From: Bdellovibrionales bacterium RIFCSPHIGHO2_01_FULL_40_29
Lineage (GTDB): Bacteria; Bdellovibrionota; Bdellovibrionia; Bdellovibrionales; Bdellovibrionaceae
Direction: 5' to 3'
Length of the DNA: 64,000 nt
Assembly: GCA_001771815.1 (NCBI GenBank)
Contig: MEPU01000004.1
Location: 1-64,000, forward strand
The notes under the pieces were generated by a model. The model was given only the letters and a program-made list of their open reading frames with translations. It had not been told where the DNA came from and did no database searches. Shown piece after piece: positions 15,149 to 24,090 of the stretch. The position numbers and the translations under genes are program-made. Numbering within the stretch: position 1 is the stretch's first letter; each line of letters opens with the position of its first letter.

Positions 15149-15335
15149 ATCTGTTAGTTAAACGAATTTTTTTAATAAGTCGAGAAATTCATTCACCCCT
15201 AAAATTACCCATAAATAGTGTGGAACCCTTCAACCCCGACAACAAAAGCAAAGCGATAGACCTCCATACAAAAAAATAGTACCAAAATACTTTAAAAAAT
15301 CTTGCCTTGTTCTATTTAGTTCGTAAGCTATCAGA

Positions 15336-16022
15336 ATGACTTTTTGCCACAAAACTGCCTTACTTTTTATCGTCCTCAGCATCCCGCTTCAATCCCAATC
15401 CCTTGAGGTTTTGGGTGGCAAAGAAGTCAAACAGCAGACCGTCTCTCAAAGCGCACCTTCAACCTCTTCGTCTGGATATTCCGGAAAAAGGCATTCCTTT
15501 TTTGGCGGACTTAATGCGTACACAAGATCTATTAATAAAACAACCAGCTCTACCAGCGGTAAAAAAGATGTGATTGCTCCGCTGCAATTTCCAGTGATGA
15601 TTGGCTATTCTTATGCGCTCAATTCAGAGTCAAAAATATCGACTCAATTGGACTACACTCTTTTTCCAAAAAAAGGGGTTGATGGCGGAGTTTCAGAATC
15701 TCACATCATTTTTCGACTTCCTTACTCTAGAAAAATAGCGAAAACCAACTGGGACTGGCGGGCCGGGTTGGCCTTTCATCAAACACGTTTAGTTGGCGGC
15801 GGTGGTCCGATTATTTTAAACAATGGGACTGGCACAGCGCCATTCGGTACGGCTGACGGAACAGTACTATCAAATGTATTTGCTACGGAGCTTGGAATTA
15901 ACTATCGCTTCGACAAACGCATGTCGACCCAAGTCAGCTTTATCATTGAAGCTCCGCTTCAAACTCGACGACGCACAATCTCACTCTTATCCGGAGTGGT
16001 TTATGATTTTGGAGACAACTAA
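15336..16022 (+). CDS. Predicted outer-membrane beta-barrel protein
   Basis: A 228-residue protein with signal peptide (about residues 1-22). After a Ser/Thr-rich linker come alternating amphipathic strands (PVMIGYSYALN, KISTQLDYTLFP, SHIIFRLPYSRKI, WDWRAGLAFHQT, ELGINYRF, STQVSFIIEAPL), ending SLLSGVVYDF, an end-strand typical of small OMP barrels. Its stop codon overlaps the start of the metalloprotease gene by one base, so the two are translated together and perhaps act together at the surface. No clear ribosome binding site is seen. Confidence 0.65.
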   Translation: MTFCHKTALLFIVLSIPLQSQSLEVLGGKEVKQQTVSQSAPSTSSSGYSGKRHSFFGGLNAYTRSINKTTSSTSGKKDVIAPLQFPVMIGYSYALNSESKISTQLDYTLFPKKGVDGGVSESHIIFRLPYSRKIAKTNWDWRAGLAFHQTRLVGGGGPIILNNGTGTAPFGTADGTVLSNVFATELGINYRFDKRMSTQVSFIIEAPLQTRRRTISLLSGVVYDFGDN

Positions 16023-16777
16023 TGAAGTCTTTTCTGTTTTCAATCCTTGTTATCTTAAATACGAATGCTTTCGCATTTTCTTTGATCGAAGATTCCTGGC
16101 CGATGAAGGGCTGGGATACTGGAACACTGAAATTACATCTCAATCCAGCCAATTGCCGAGCTGATGTGGCTGAAATTATTCAATCCAGCATGGATCTTTG
16201 GAACTCTGTCTCTTCAAGCAAACTGTATCTTGAACAAGGTGCGCAAACCACATCCACAATTGCACAAGCAATAACGAGAAGTGCTCCAGAGCCGATCGTA
16301 ATCGCGTGCGACCCCGCATTTGGAACGACCTTCCCCAGCATGAGCCCGGACGACATTATTGGCGTTGGATATGCATTTTTAAATTCAGAATCACGAGTCG
16401 CCAAAGGCACGGTTGTCTTGAACGCTGAAAGTGGCAGTTTAGCCAACTTCAACACGATAGATATTTCCATCGCCAGAGTTGCGATGGCTCACGAGATTGG
16501 ACATGCTCTCGGATTTGGACATTCATCAGATTCTGCCGCATTGATGCATTATAGCTTTGGCTATAAAGAAGATTTTTCCCTTTCAGAAGATGATGTGAAT
16601 GGAATCAATTTTTTATATGCCCGCGATGAACTCGCCGGCGATGAATTTATGGGTGGCTGTGGTTTGATTAAAACAACAAAACCACCTCATCAAAATACCT
16701 TACTGGCTATAGCACTGATGGTTTTAATTGGATTGGCGCAGTGGTATTCTTTGCGCCATCGAAATTTTAAATTCTAA
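16022..16777 (+). CDS. Matrixin-type zinc metalloprotease with C-terminal anchor
   Basis: A 251-residue protein with signal peptide (about 1-19). The metzincin motif HEIGHALGFGH (His157, Glu158, His161, His167) and the Met-turn ALMHY (Met175) identify an M10-type matrixin. There is no visible propeptide Cys switch. The C-terminus (211-251) has GGCG, a short polar linker, a hydrophobic stretch TLLAIALMVLIGLAQW and a basic end SLRHRNFKF. This tripartite layout resembles the sorting tails (GlyGly-CTERM, MYXO-CTERM) that membrane proteases process. It starts inside the stop codon of the beta-barrel gene. Confidence 0.85.
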   Translation: MKSFLFSILVILNTNAFAFSLIEDSWPMKGWDTGTLKLHLNPANCRADVAEIIQSSMDLWNSVSSSKLYLEQGAQTTSTIAQAITRSAPEPIVIACDPAFGTTFPSMSPDDIIGVGYAFLNSESRVAKGTVVLNAESGSLANFNTIDISIARVAMAHEIGHALGFGHSSDSAALMHYSFGYKEDFSLSEDDVNGINFLYARDELAGDEFMGGCGLIKTTKPPHQNTLLAIALMVLIGLAQWYSLRHRNFKF

Positions 16778-17907
16778 TAAACTTTATCTGATTTCGGTTG
16801 AGCGGACTTCTCTCCCGAGCTGGCTCTGTTGAGCGGTTTAGGAACTAATTTTTTTGGTAATTCAATACGGAAGGCGCAACCGCGTCCTGGTAAATTATTA
16901 ATTGTGATTTCACCTTGCAGCAAAAGAACGGCGCGCTGAACGATGGTCAACCCAAGACCTAAACCTGATTGATCAAATCCACCCAAAGCAAATGGTTTAA
17001 AAAGATTTTTTAAAATTTCGGGTTGTATTCCACCGCATTCATCTTCTATTTCGATCATCACATTATCCCCAGAATATCCGGCTCGAATCGAAATGCGACC
17101 ACCTATTTTGGAGTACTTCAATGCATTTTGAATAAGGTTTGCCATTGTCGACAGAACCAACTGTCGGTCAGTATCTAATTCGATCAATGCTTTAATATCA
17201 TTACTAAGAATTTGATTCTTACTCTTGGCCTCGCTGTGCGCTGTCACAACAATTTGATCCACAAGCACATTCAGACTGAATCTTTCGATGTACACTTCGG
17301 GATCAGCTCTTAATCGGATTTCTGATAATGAACGATCGATGAGATCTCGCATCCTGAGCAGATTTTCGCCTAGCACCCCTGAGGTGCTGCCACTGGTTCC
17401 CACTAATCCCTGTTTCATCATATCGTGGGCGACCGTAGCGCTAGATAGCGCATTTCTTAATTCGTGGACTAAGAATCCTAAATGTTGCACTTCGCGCTCT
17501 TCGCTGGCTTGCACGCTATGAAATTGAAATTCAGATACCGCTGATGCAATAGCAATGTCGAGACACATATTCAGTTCATTGAATTCCTGAGTCGAAATAG
17601 CCTCTTGCCGCCTTTGCGCTAACTCTGTGACAGCCTGGCACATGGCACCGTAACCGTGCACAACATGAGATAACGTGTAATTTAACCTCAATAGTTCCTT
17701 ACCGTGTCCAGCTGCACCCCGTACAATTTTGGCCTCGTTGGCGCCGCCATGAGTGCTCTTAAGATAGATGATAAGATTTTCATAGAAAATAGGAAGTCCT
17801 TTTCGCAATTCTACGGATGATGGCAACGTTCCTGCTAGCTTTAACGTTTTATCTTCGGCCAATGCTAAAATTTCGACTCGGTTATTTTCAAGAAATTCAA
17901 ATAACAT
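16774..17907 (-). CDS. Histidine kinase with RsbRD-like N-terminal domain
   Basis: A 377-residue soluble kinase. Residues 1-130 form a helical domain of the RsbRD_N type (FLENNRVEILALAEDK, then HGKELLRLNYTLSHVVHGYG), known from stressosome-like and other stress sensors. HisKA: FLVHELRNALS with His148. HATPase: N box NLIQNALKYS, G1 DECGGIQ, F box LFKPFA and G2 GLGLGLTIV. No membrane segment, so it senses an internal signal. It is divergent from a lone receiver protein at 17973, the obvious phosphoryl partner. Confidence 0.85.
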   Translation of the reverse strand: MLFEFLENNRVEILALAEDKTLKLAGTLPSSVELRKGLPIFYENLIIYLKSTHGGANEAKIVRGAAGHGKELLRLNYTLSHVVHGYGAMCQAVTELAQRRQEAISTQEFNELNMCLDIAIASAVSEFQFHSVQASEEREVQHLGFLVHELRNALSSATVAHDMMKQGLVGTSGSTSGVLGENLLRMRDLIDRSLSEIRLRADPEVYIERFSLNVLVDQIVVTAHSEAKSKNQILSNDIKALIELDTDRQLVLSTMANLIQNALKYSKIGGRISIRAGYSGDNVMIEIEDECGGIQPEILKNLFKPFALGGFDQSGLGLGLTIVQRAVLLLQGEITINNLPGRGCAFRIELPKKLVPKPLNRASSGEKSAQPKSDKVY

Positions 17908-17972
17908 TTATTCTCCTCAATCTTTATACTCTTACTGCACTCAAAGAGCCAATGTGGTATGACTTCTAAATT

Positions 17973-18347
17973 GTGAAAAACAATTCAGACAAACTTATAT
18001 TAATTGTTGATGATTCTAAAGATAACCAAGAGCTTCTTAAAATAATTTTGCTTTCAAAGGGCTTCAAAGTGCACTGTGCATCAAACGGTCAAGAAGCGCT
18101 AGCATTGTTATTGGAATTATCGACTTTGCCTGATCTTATCCTTCTAGACGCTCAAATGCCCGTCATGAATGGCTATGAATTTCGAGTTCAGCAAAGTCAG
18201 CTCGAAAAAATCAAAGACATCCCAGTGCTTGTAATGACTGGCGATTCAGACAAGAGCATGAGTCATGATATGAATGCGCCGTGTGGTGTTTTGGTCAAAC
18301 CGCTTCGCGTGAACACAATCCTTGAAACTATTTCAATGTGTATTTAA
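17973..18347 (+). CDS. Single-domain response regulator
   Basis: A 124-residue receiver domain with no output part. The acidic pair is in LIVDDSKDN, the phosphorylation site is LLDAQMPVMNG (Asp59), the Thr in VMTGD and the Lys in LVKPL complete the active site. It starts with GTG at 17973 and has no obvious ribosome binding site. It is transcribed away from the RsbRD-type kinase and probably passes its signal by protein contact, as CheY- or Spo0F-like proteins do. Confidence 0.85.
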   Translation: MKNNSDKLILIVDDSKDNQELLKIILLSKGFKVHCASNGQEALALLLELSTLPDLILLDAQMPVMNGYEFRVQQSQLEKIKDIPVLVMTGDSDKSMSHDMNAPCGVLVKPLRVNTILETISMCI

Positions 18348-18362
18348 AGCCATGAGTCTTTC

Positions 18363-19490
18363 TTACTTTTGATACTCTTTCATGATCTGGACAAATCGTT
18401 CATTTAAAGTTTTTTGAAGCACTAAAAACTGCGGATCTGTTGATAAAAACTGAATGGAATTCAAAATTTCAGTTTTCTTAATGGACAAATAGTGAAGCAG
18501 ATCTTCACGTTCAGATGAATTTAATCGATGAAATAATTTGATTTCAATCGGAAAACTGGTGTCTGACTTTCCATACATGGCCAGCGAACTGAAATTAAAA
18601 TCTTGAATCATCGGAAGCCATTCTCCGCTTAATGTTTGAAATATTCTTGCATTCCAGAGTTCTGCTTTGTTGTCGCTGTTTTCAAAACGATAATCATCCG
18701 GATGGGCTTTTAAAAACCAATCCATGTTTCCAATTAAATTTTGAACAAACTCAATTTTAGCCAATTCAATAGAGTTTAAAATATTCTTATGAGCTTCAGC
18801 ATTTTCATAGATATATTGATCACGCGTTGTCTTCCCCGCCTGGATATCAATTTCCTTGAGAGCATCATTCGTAGCCATGATATCAGTTACATTTTTTCTT
18901 TTTTTGAATTCGGATTTATCTTCAAGAAAAAAGGCTTGATACTTCTTATGTGGCGCAAGCTCTGGATTTTGAAGAGATGTTGAATCTAAATATTCCACAG
19001 CAATAGGTAACGCCTGAAATGACTGCATTTCTAAAATTTGAAGAATCCGATAGGCACTGACTTCGCGGTGGGCAAAATACATAGATTTGACCAAATTATT
19101 ATTGGGAAGATCTTTGATTTCGCCACAATGAGTGTGCAAATCGACTTTTTTCATTCCTTGAAAAATAGTACCGTCTATCTTTTTAAATTTAAATTCTAGT
19201 TTAGGTAACGGACAGGAAAGACTTGAAAACCCTTTAAAGGAAATTGTGGCAGGGATTTGAACTAAAGTCCCTTCATTGGTTTTGTATTGTATGGCCCCTT
19301 CGAATTTTTGTTTTTTAAGGTCCAAGAATAAGTACTTGGATTTAGCCTCTTTTATTTGTGAAAAGGGGGCTATTATTTGAAAATCAGTAATTTGATTTTG
19401 ATCAAAAACAGTTGCTAAAGCTGTAGACTGACAGACGACTGTCAAAAAAATGAACACCAAAGCTCTGGTATACTTGAATAGGATGATCAT
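18363..19490 (-). CDS. Secreted protein, conserved unknown family
   Basis: A 375-residue protein with signal peptide (about 1-26). Features: a beta-rich start with IPATISFKGFSSLSCPLPKL, then FQGMKKVDLHTHCGE (Cys pair), a helix with HREVSAYRILQILE, AFFLEDKSEF, and VQNLIGNMDWFLKAH, then EWLPMIQDFNFSSLAMYG. This order (C..PKL..F, kldLhthC, R.lq, fF.Ed, qf.ign.Dw, pipyDFd) is that of a widespread family of unknown secreted proteins with a distant likeness to the CotH kinase fold (the DF motif could bind metal). Function not known. Confidence 0.65.
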   Translation of the reverse strand: MIILFKYTRALVFIFLTVVCQSTALATVFDQNQITDFQIIAPFSQIKEAKSKYLFLDLKKQKFEGAIQYKTNEGTLVQIPATISFKGFSSLSCPLPKLEFKFKKIDGTIFQGMKKVDLHTHCGEIKDLPNNNLVKSMYFAHREVSAYRILQILEMQSFQALPIAVEYLDSTSLQNPELAPHKKYQAFFLEDKSEFKKRKNVTDIMATNDALKEIDIQAGKTTRDQYIYENAEAHKNILNSIELAKIEFVQNLIGNMDWFLKAHPDDYRFENSDNKAELWNARIFQTLSGEWLPMIQDFNFSSLAMYGKSDTSFPIEIKLFHRLNSSEREDLLHYLSIKKTEILNSIQFLSTDPQFLVLQKTLNERFVQIMKEYQK

Positions 19491-19547
19491 AGCATCTCCT
19501 CATAATTAAGAGAATCAAGATCAGAGCCAAGGTGTTTATTTGTTATC

Positions 19548-19790
19548 TTAGTAATTACAAAACAACTCTTGAGCATTCTCATCATACTGGAGATTCGAGT
19601 TATACATATCGACCAATCGAGACACTTCCGAAGTGTAGCAATCGTTATCTCCCCGACACTCTCGAGAAGCCATGCTGCGATACTCTTTACAAAGCAATGG
19701 ATTTGAATCGTAAAAATCTTCTGACTGATACGCTTGTGACGCGGATCCAGCAGCTAAAACAAATACTAACGAAATAAGTGCTTTTTTCAT
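19548..19790 (-). CDS. Small secreted cysteine-containing protein
   Basis: An 80-residue protein with a signal peptide (MKKALISLVFVLAAGSASQA) and a 60-residue mature part with four cysteines (CKEY, REC, NDC and FC near the end), enough for two disulfides. The AAAGGGAGA site before the ATG supports the start. The composition is acidic. It stands between the CotH-like and pirin genes, reading the same way, with gaps that suggest separate transcription. No family recognised. Confidence 0.65.
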   Translation of the reverse strand: MKKALISLVFVLAAGSASQAYQSEDFYDSNPLLCKEYRSMASRECRGDNDCYTSEVSRLVDMYNSNLQYDENAQELFCNY

Positions 19791-19883
19791 AAATCTCCCT
19801 TTGGTTTATAAGAAAAGCACACTATCACAAAATATCTCTGATTCCGATACTCTCTTTTTTAACAGGTATAATTTATAGTGCTT

Positions 19884-20891
19884 TTATTTTTTAACGATTC
19901 GGGTCTCGATCTTTCCATCTGGGTACTGCGCAAATCTTCTTATTTCTGAACCATGGACCATATCATCTCGGTCCCAGTTCCAACCCCCAAATTGAGTTTT
20001 TTGATAATCCTGGAAAGTTCTAAAAATTTCTTCTTTCGTGTTCATCACAAATGGACCGTGCTGGACGACAGGCTCACCAATAGGGCGTGATTCCAGCACC
20101 AAGACTTCGACATCATCGTGACGTGCTTGAATCACTGTTTCTGTACTGGAATCAATGACAAATCCTGTTTTAGAAAGGACCTCTTCAGAATTAACCAAAA
20201 TACTTTTTCCCATAAAAAAATAACAGACCCTGACCGATTGAAATAAACTTGGCGGTATCTTCATCTGAGAATTTTTCTTTATTTTAATAAGAAAAACATG
20301 AGTCCCAGATTCTTTTTCTGACGCCCAACTTTCAGGAGGAGGGTTTAAACTTTGAACTCCGGCGTACTGACCAGCAATAACAGTCACTTCAAACCCTTGA
20401 TCTGGTGAAATATATTTGGGAATGTCCTCATTCCAGAACATGGTAAAATGTGGTTTTGCCATTTTTGATTTCTTGGGTAAATTCAGCCATATCTGAAATA
20501 ATTCGACGGGATTGGATTTATCCGTATTCAACAGGGGAAACATTTCTGAATGCTGCACGCCTTGCCCGGCGGTCATCCATTGGACATCCCCAAATCCATA
20601 GCGACCCGCAGCCCCCATAGAATCAGCATGATCCACAAGCCCATTCCTAACAATTGTAATTGTCTCGAATCCACGATGGGGGTGCACGGGAAAACCAGGA
20701 ACAGTGTCTCCGTGATACATTCTGAAACCCTCTTTCTCGACGAAATCTTCGCCGAGATTTCGCCCCGCAAGAAGTTTTTCATCTGGGGCAAACTGACCAT
20801 TCCCCCTTGGAAACTGATCATTGTGATGAACACAAAATAAAAATGGCTCAAAAGTTGGCCATTGAAAATCTAGTTTAAATTTTTTAAGCAT
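19884..20891 (-). CDS. Pirin family protein
   Basis: A 335-residue cytoplasmic bicupin. Conserved blocks: VPGFPVHPHRGFETITIV (metal-binding His pair), VQWMTAGQGVQHSEMFP (third His and Glu) and ELFQIWLNLPKKSKM, all in the N-terminal cupin (about residues 60-165). The C-terminal cupin (from about 180) ends with EPVVQHGPFVMNT. Some pirins oxidise quercetin, others regulate metabolism; the sequence does not decide. The length is slightly above the usual 230-300 because of an N-terminal extension. A small secreted protein gene is divergent. Confidence 0.9.
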   Translation of the reverse strand: MLKKFKLDFQWPTFEPFLFCVHHNDQFPRGNGQFAPDEKLLAGRNLGEDFVEKEGFRMYHGDTVPGFPVHPHRGFETITIVRNGLVDHADSMGAAGRYGFGDVQWMTAGQGVQHSEMFPLLNTDKSNPVELFQIWLNLPKKSKMAKPHFTMFWNEDIPKYISPDQGFEVTVIAGQYAGVQSLNPPPESWASEKESGTHVFLIKIKKNSQMKIPPSLFQSVRVCYFFMGKSILVNSEEVLSKTGFVIDSSTETVIQARHDDVEVLVLESRPIGEPVVQHGPFVMNTKEEIFRTFQDYQKTQFGGWNWDRDDMVHGSEIRRFAQYPDGKIETRIVKK

Positions 20892-20950
20892 TTGTTTTTA
20901 CCTCGAATTTCAATTATCTTACCTGCAATAATAACTTGAAAGGATTTTTT

Positions 20951-21412
20951 ATGAAATTCAAATTACTTTTTATTTTTGCTTTGTTGAATGCTCATTTTTG
21001 TTTAGCTGAGCCTCTTAAAGCCGTACAATTGCCTGATCAATTTGATACATTGACATCCATCGATGCATCGACAAAATGGATTGTCTATAGTCGTGATAAA
21101 GACTTGTCGAACCACATTAACAAAGCCCTAGAAGAATTAAAAATAACAGATATTAAAGCACTTCAGGGTGCATACGTTGCGGATATTTCAGAAATGCCCG
21201 GGATGATTACCACGTTATTTGCACTTCCTAAAATGAAGAAATATCCGTTCAAAGTTATTTTGGATAAAAAAGGTGACATCACCGCAAGCTGGCCTCAGAA
21301 AAAAGGCCACGTCAGCTTGATAGAGCTGGATCAACTTGAAGTAATGAAAGCTGAACAAACAGCTTCCTTTGATGAAATCAAAAAATTTCTAGAATCTAAA
21401 AATAAACAGTAA
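20951..21412 (+). CDS. Secreted protein, thioredoxin-like fold possible, unknown
   Basis: A 153-residue protein. The ATG at 20951 has an AAAGGA site and starts a signal peptide (MKFKLLFIFALLNAHFCLA). The mature part alternates strands and helices (KWIVYSRDKDL, AYVADISEMPGM, PFKVILDKKG, SLIELDQLEV) in an order that resembles redox-inactive thioredoxin-like domains; there is no CxxC. It is divergent from the pirin gene with about 60 bp between. Its stop codon lies inside a perfect inverted repeat shared with the convergent gene. Confidence 0.6.
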   Translation: MKFKLLFIFALLNAHFCLAEPLKAVQLPDQFDTLTSIDASTKWIVYSRDKDLSNHINKALEELKITDIKALQGAYVADISEMPGMITTLFALPKMKKYPFKVILDKKGDITASWPQKKGHVSLIELDQLEVMKAEQTASFDEIKKFLESKNKQ

Positions 21413-21431
21413 TCAATTTTGATTACTGTTT
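21404..21431. terminator. Bidirectional terminator between convergent genes
   Basis: AAACAGTAATCAA (21404-21416) pairs perfectly with TTGATTACTGTTT (21419-21431), a 13-bp stem with a 2-base gap. Both stop codons, 21410-21412 (+) and 21425-21423 (-), lie inside the arms. Confidence 0.7.
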
Positions 21432-21725
21432 ACAGTCTTCAGAAGCGTCGCCAAAACTGCCCTCTACGATCAGCCCTGTTGACTCTTCATAAGACAAATT
21501 CACATATTGCATCCAATCACCGCACATTGGAAATGTCATACTCATATTACCGTCATAATCGCTTTTGATATGATAGGATTCACAGTTAAAATCTTCTGGA
21601 AGATATTGGGTGTATTCTGTAAGAACCTTCTGGCAGATTTTACTTCTGACTTCGCGTTCAAATTCGCCGGCGAAAGAAAGACTTGAAACCAGCAATACTA
21701 AATTTATCACGAGAGCTATTTTCAT
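21423..21725 (-). CDS. Small secreted protein, unknown
   Basis: A 100-residue protein with a signal peptide (MKIALVINLVLLVSSLSFAG) and four cysteines in the mature part (SKICQ, NCES, MCGD, DCKQ). A moderate AGGAG site precedes the start. The mature part has the look of a small disulfide-bonded domain (YHIKSDYDGNMSMTFPMCGD). It is convergent with the gene at 20951 and shares its terminator. No family recognised. Confidence 0.65.
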   Translation of the reverse strand: MKIALVINLVLLVSSLSFAGEFEREVRSKICQKVLTEYTQYLPEDFNCESYHIKSDYDGNMSMTFPMCGDWMQYVNLSYEESTGLIVEGSFGDASEDCKQ

Positions 21726-21895
21726 ATAAAAACTCCTTTGTTAGAATGATTATCTTTGTACAAGAGGCATCATCAACGATACAAACAGGCATTGCAATTG
21801 TAAGGAAAATGACAGGTAAAATCTATCCGATGAACTTTTTGACACACTCGTGAAAAATATTCTACTCTTAAACCTTTTTCCTATATACTGCATGA

Positions 21896-23089
21896 ATGGC
21901 CCATGTCTTGTTTTTTCTAATTGTATCATTCAGCTACACCGCGTCCGCACAAGTTTTAATTCCGATCGCTTATTGGGGCCCCCATGTTTGGATTGATCCC
22001 AACGATCCCATTATTTCATCCAAATGCCCCTCAACCCCAGCAGGAACTCTGAGTTTAGTTTTAAATTTCAAATCTAATTTTCAACCCTTAGTTTGTAACG
22101 TCACAGCTCAAGACAGCAACTTAACTGGAGTTCCACTTTGCCTCTGCTCAGGAGGCGCTTGCCAAGTCACTGGACTTAAAGTCGTCAATAGCTTTTGGAC
22201 ATCGGATACTGCCGGAACTGATACAACTCTGAGTGGAGCCATTACATTTAATGTGGGAATAACACAAAGTATGAGCGCCACAGTGGCTGTCCCTATTCGA
22301 TTTTTAACGGGGACTTGGTCTCCGAGTTGCCTGGGCACCTCTATTTCAGCATGGTATGACGCTTCGGTTGGTGCCTCGGTCAGAACAGGAGCTGGCGGAG
22401 CAGCACAAGCATCCAACAACAGTCCGGTCTCTGTCTGGCAAGATCAATCTGGAAACGGACGAAATGCCACCCAAACCACTGGTGCGGATCAAGCTCTTTT
22501 CAGAAGTAATGCCAATGCTAGCGGATATCCGGGAATCCAGTTTGTTTCAAATGATTTTTTTAATTTACCCAGCACCACTTTAACCGGAGCCTCTTCGAAT
22601 TACACTTTTATCGTCTCGCAGAACAATTCCTCCGGCAATTGGGCTCGTTATTTTGATTTCGGAAGCAGCACAACGTCCAACTATTTTAGTACACCGACAA
22701 ATGGAACAAATAGTCGATCACGAATCACAATTTCTGGAGGCGGTGGCGAGCAAGGTGTGAGCAACGGCACCTCCATTAATAACACACGAACTTTACTGAT
22801 GTTTGAACACACTGGATCTGCCATATCCATTTATAGAGATTCGACCACAACAGGCACCGCCAATGTCGCTACAACGATTTTACCTTCGGCGATTGGAAAC
22901 ACTTCAAATTATCTTGCAAAATCGCATTACGCCGATCCGTATTTTTTAGGTTGGTTCCAAGAAGTTTTAATTGTGAATAGTACCATCACTGCCGGAGAGC
23001 GAATTGTGTTAGAAGGATATCAAGCCGCTAAATGGGGATTACAAGGAGTTCTGCCAGGAGCGCATAAATACAAAGCCTCTGCACCTTAG
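21896..23089 (+). CDS. Secreted LamG-like (concanavalin-fold) protein
   Basis: A 397-residue protein with signal peptide (about 1-19). Residues 20-150 form a Thr/Ser-rich beta domain with six cysteines. From about residue 160 a LamG/ConA-like module follows: ISAWYDASVGASV, SVWQDQSGNGRNATQ, GYPGIQFVSNDFF, TFIVSQNNSS, FLGWFQEVLIVNS and ITAGERIVLEGYQAAKWGL. This is the pattern of modules in large bacterial surface proteins and phage-tail-like proteins that bind carbohydrate. Here it is a free secreted protein, perhaps a lectin or adhesin. Confidence 0.65.
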   Translation: MAHVLFFLIVSFSYTASAQVLIPIAYWGPHVWIDPNDPIISSKCPSTPAGTLSLVLNFKSNFQPLVCNVTAQDSNLTGVPLCLCSGGACQVTGLKVVNSFWTSDTAGTDTTLSGAITFNVGITQSMSATVAVPIRFLTGTWSPSCLGTSISAWYDASVGASVRTGAGGAAQASNNSPVSVWQDQSGNGRNATQTTGADQALFRSNANASGYPGIQFVSNDFFNLPSTTLTGASSNYTFIVSQNNSSGNWARYFDFGSSTTSNYFSTPTNGTNSRSRITISGGGGEQGVSNGTSINNTRTLLMFEHTGSAISIYRDSTTTGTANVATTILPSAIGNTSNYLAKSHYADPYFLGWFQEVLIVNSTITAGERIVLEGYQAAKWGLQGVLPGAHKYKASAP

Positions 23090-23098
23090 TTCAAAATT

Positions 23099-23731
23099 TT
23101 AATTCTCAGCCACCAAGTCCAAACTAAAATCATACAACTGGCTTACAGGGGTAATAATGGGCTCATTTGGATTTAATTCTTTTCCAAGATCGGTTAACCG
23201 ACGCTTAATAAGCTCTTTAACATACGGGCCATCCAAACGAAGTTCTTTCATTTTATTGACAGTACCGATCTCCTTACCTGTGACTGTTTTCATCACTTTG
23301 TAAGTCAGTTCACTGCAATAGATTTTAGAATTGTTGAATTCAAAATAGATATCATACTTTTTACCGCGGTATGTTCTAAGAGTATTGTGCAATCGCGTTC
23401 GCATTGTTGAATCTTTGTAATCTGGTGATCGCAAAATTTTAAATTCTTTATTTTTTCCACGATTAATAAAGGTCTGCAGACCTGTGGTCTCAATTCCATT
23501 TCGCGCTTCAACGACATACCATGTGTTTTTATTCTTCACCAAAATACCCACATGAGACCATTCCGAACCGGTGGCTTCAAAAATGGCTTTAGACTGAGGA
23601 GATTGACTTTTATGAAAAATCAAATCCCCGTCTTGCAGCACCGAGTTGATCTCGCCATATCCGTAAAAATCTTTTGAAAATCCCACTGAAGCCACTGCTG
23701 AAATGATAAAAATTAAGAGTCTGTTTTTCAT
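23099..23731 (-). CDS. YiiX/YebB-like permuted papain hydrolase
   Basis: A 210-residue protein with signal peptide (about 1-19). The permuted NlpC/P60 order is visible: GDLIFHKSQSPQSKAI, then SEWSHVGILVK with His60, a strand WYVVEAR, a helix, and KIYCSELTYKV with Cys139. Family members of the C92 type cleave amide or ester bonds in the envelope, e.g. peptidoglycan peptides or lipids. It is convergent with the LamG-like gene (10 bases apart). Confidence 0.8.
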   Translation of the reverse strand: MKNRLLIFIISAVASVGFSKDFYGYGEINSVLQDGDLIFHKSQSPQSKAIFEATGSEWSHVGILVKNKNTWYVVEARNGIETTGLQTFINRGKNKEFKILRSPDYKDSTMRTRLHNTLRTYRGKKYDIYFEFNNSKIYCSELTYKVMKTVTGKEIGTVNKMKELRLDGPYVKELIKRRLTDLGKELNPNEPIITPVSQLYDFSLDLVAEN

Positions 23732-23768
23732 ACATTTAGTTTCGGAATAAAGCGGATTTAAATGAACC

Positions 23769-23972
23769 TTAGCATCTTGATTCTAGATTTACGTCCGGAG
23801 GAAAATCTCCTTCTTTTTCACCGGCGTCGAATTCACGACCCGGATCTACATCGGGATATGTCACAGGTGGAGGCTCGGAATTTTTTAAAGTTTCCTTGTT
23901 TTGATCATTGGGTTGCTTTTTTATTTTTTTATTTTCTTTTTGTTTTTTATCAACTGAATATTTTTTCTTCAT
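23769..23972 (-). CDS. Small hydrophilic protein, unknown
   Basis: A 67-residue, very polar protein: a Lys-rich first half (KKKYSVDKKQKENKKIKKQ) and a Pro/Asp/Glu-rich second half (EPPPVTYPDVDPGREFD). It has no hydrophobic core and is probably disordered. The ATG pair at 23975/23972 follows a GAGGAGATC site; spacing favours 23972. Such proteins are frequent in this group of bacteria without assigned role. It sits between the C92-type hydrolase gene and the next rightward small gene. Confidence 0.5.
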   Translation of the reverse strand: MKKKYSVDKKQKENKKIKKQPNDQNKETLKNSEPPPVTYPDVDPGREFDAGEKEGDFPPDVNLESRC

Positions 23973-24090
23973 CATGATCTCCTCTGTTTCAGATTTATTG
24001 AAACAGCAAAATGATGTCCAATTTTTTAGCTCGCTGATTCAGGGACCTTTTTTTGCAAACCCTGGCTATATTCAATAGCGGAGGAGCTTT

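Noticed and set aside
19532-19777. 81-codon plus-strand frame
   Set aside because: Antisense to the small secreted protein gene at 19548-19790, which has a signal peptide and a ribosome binding site.
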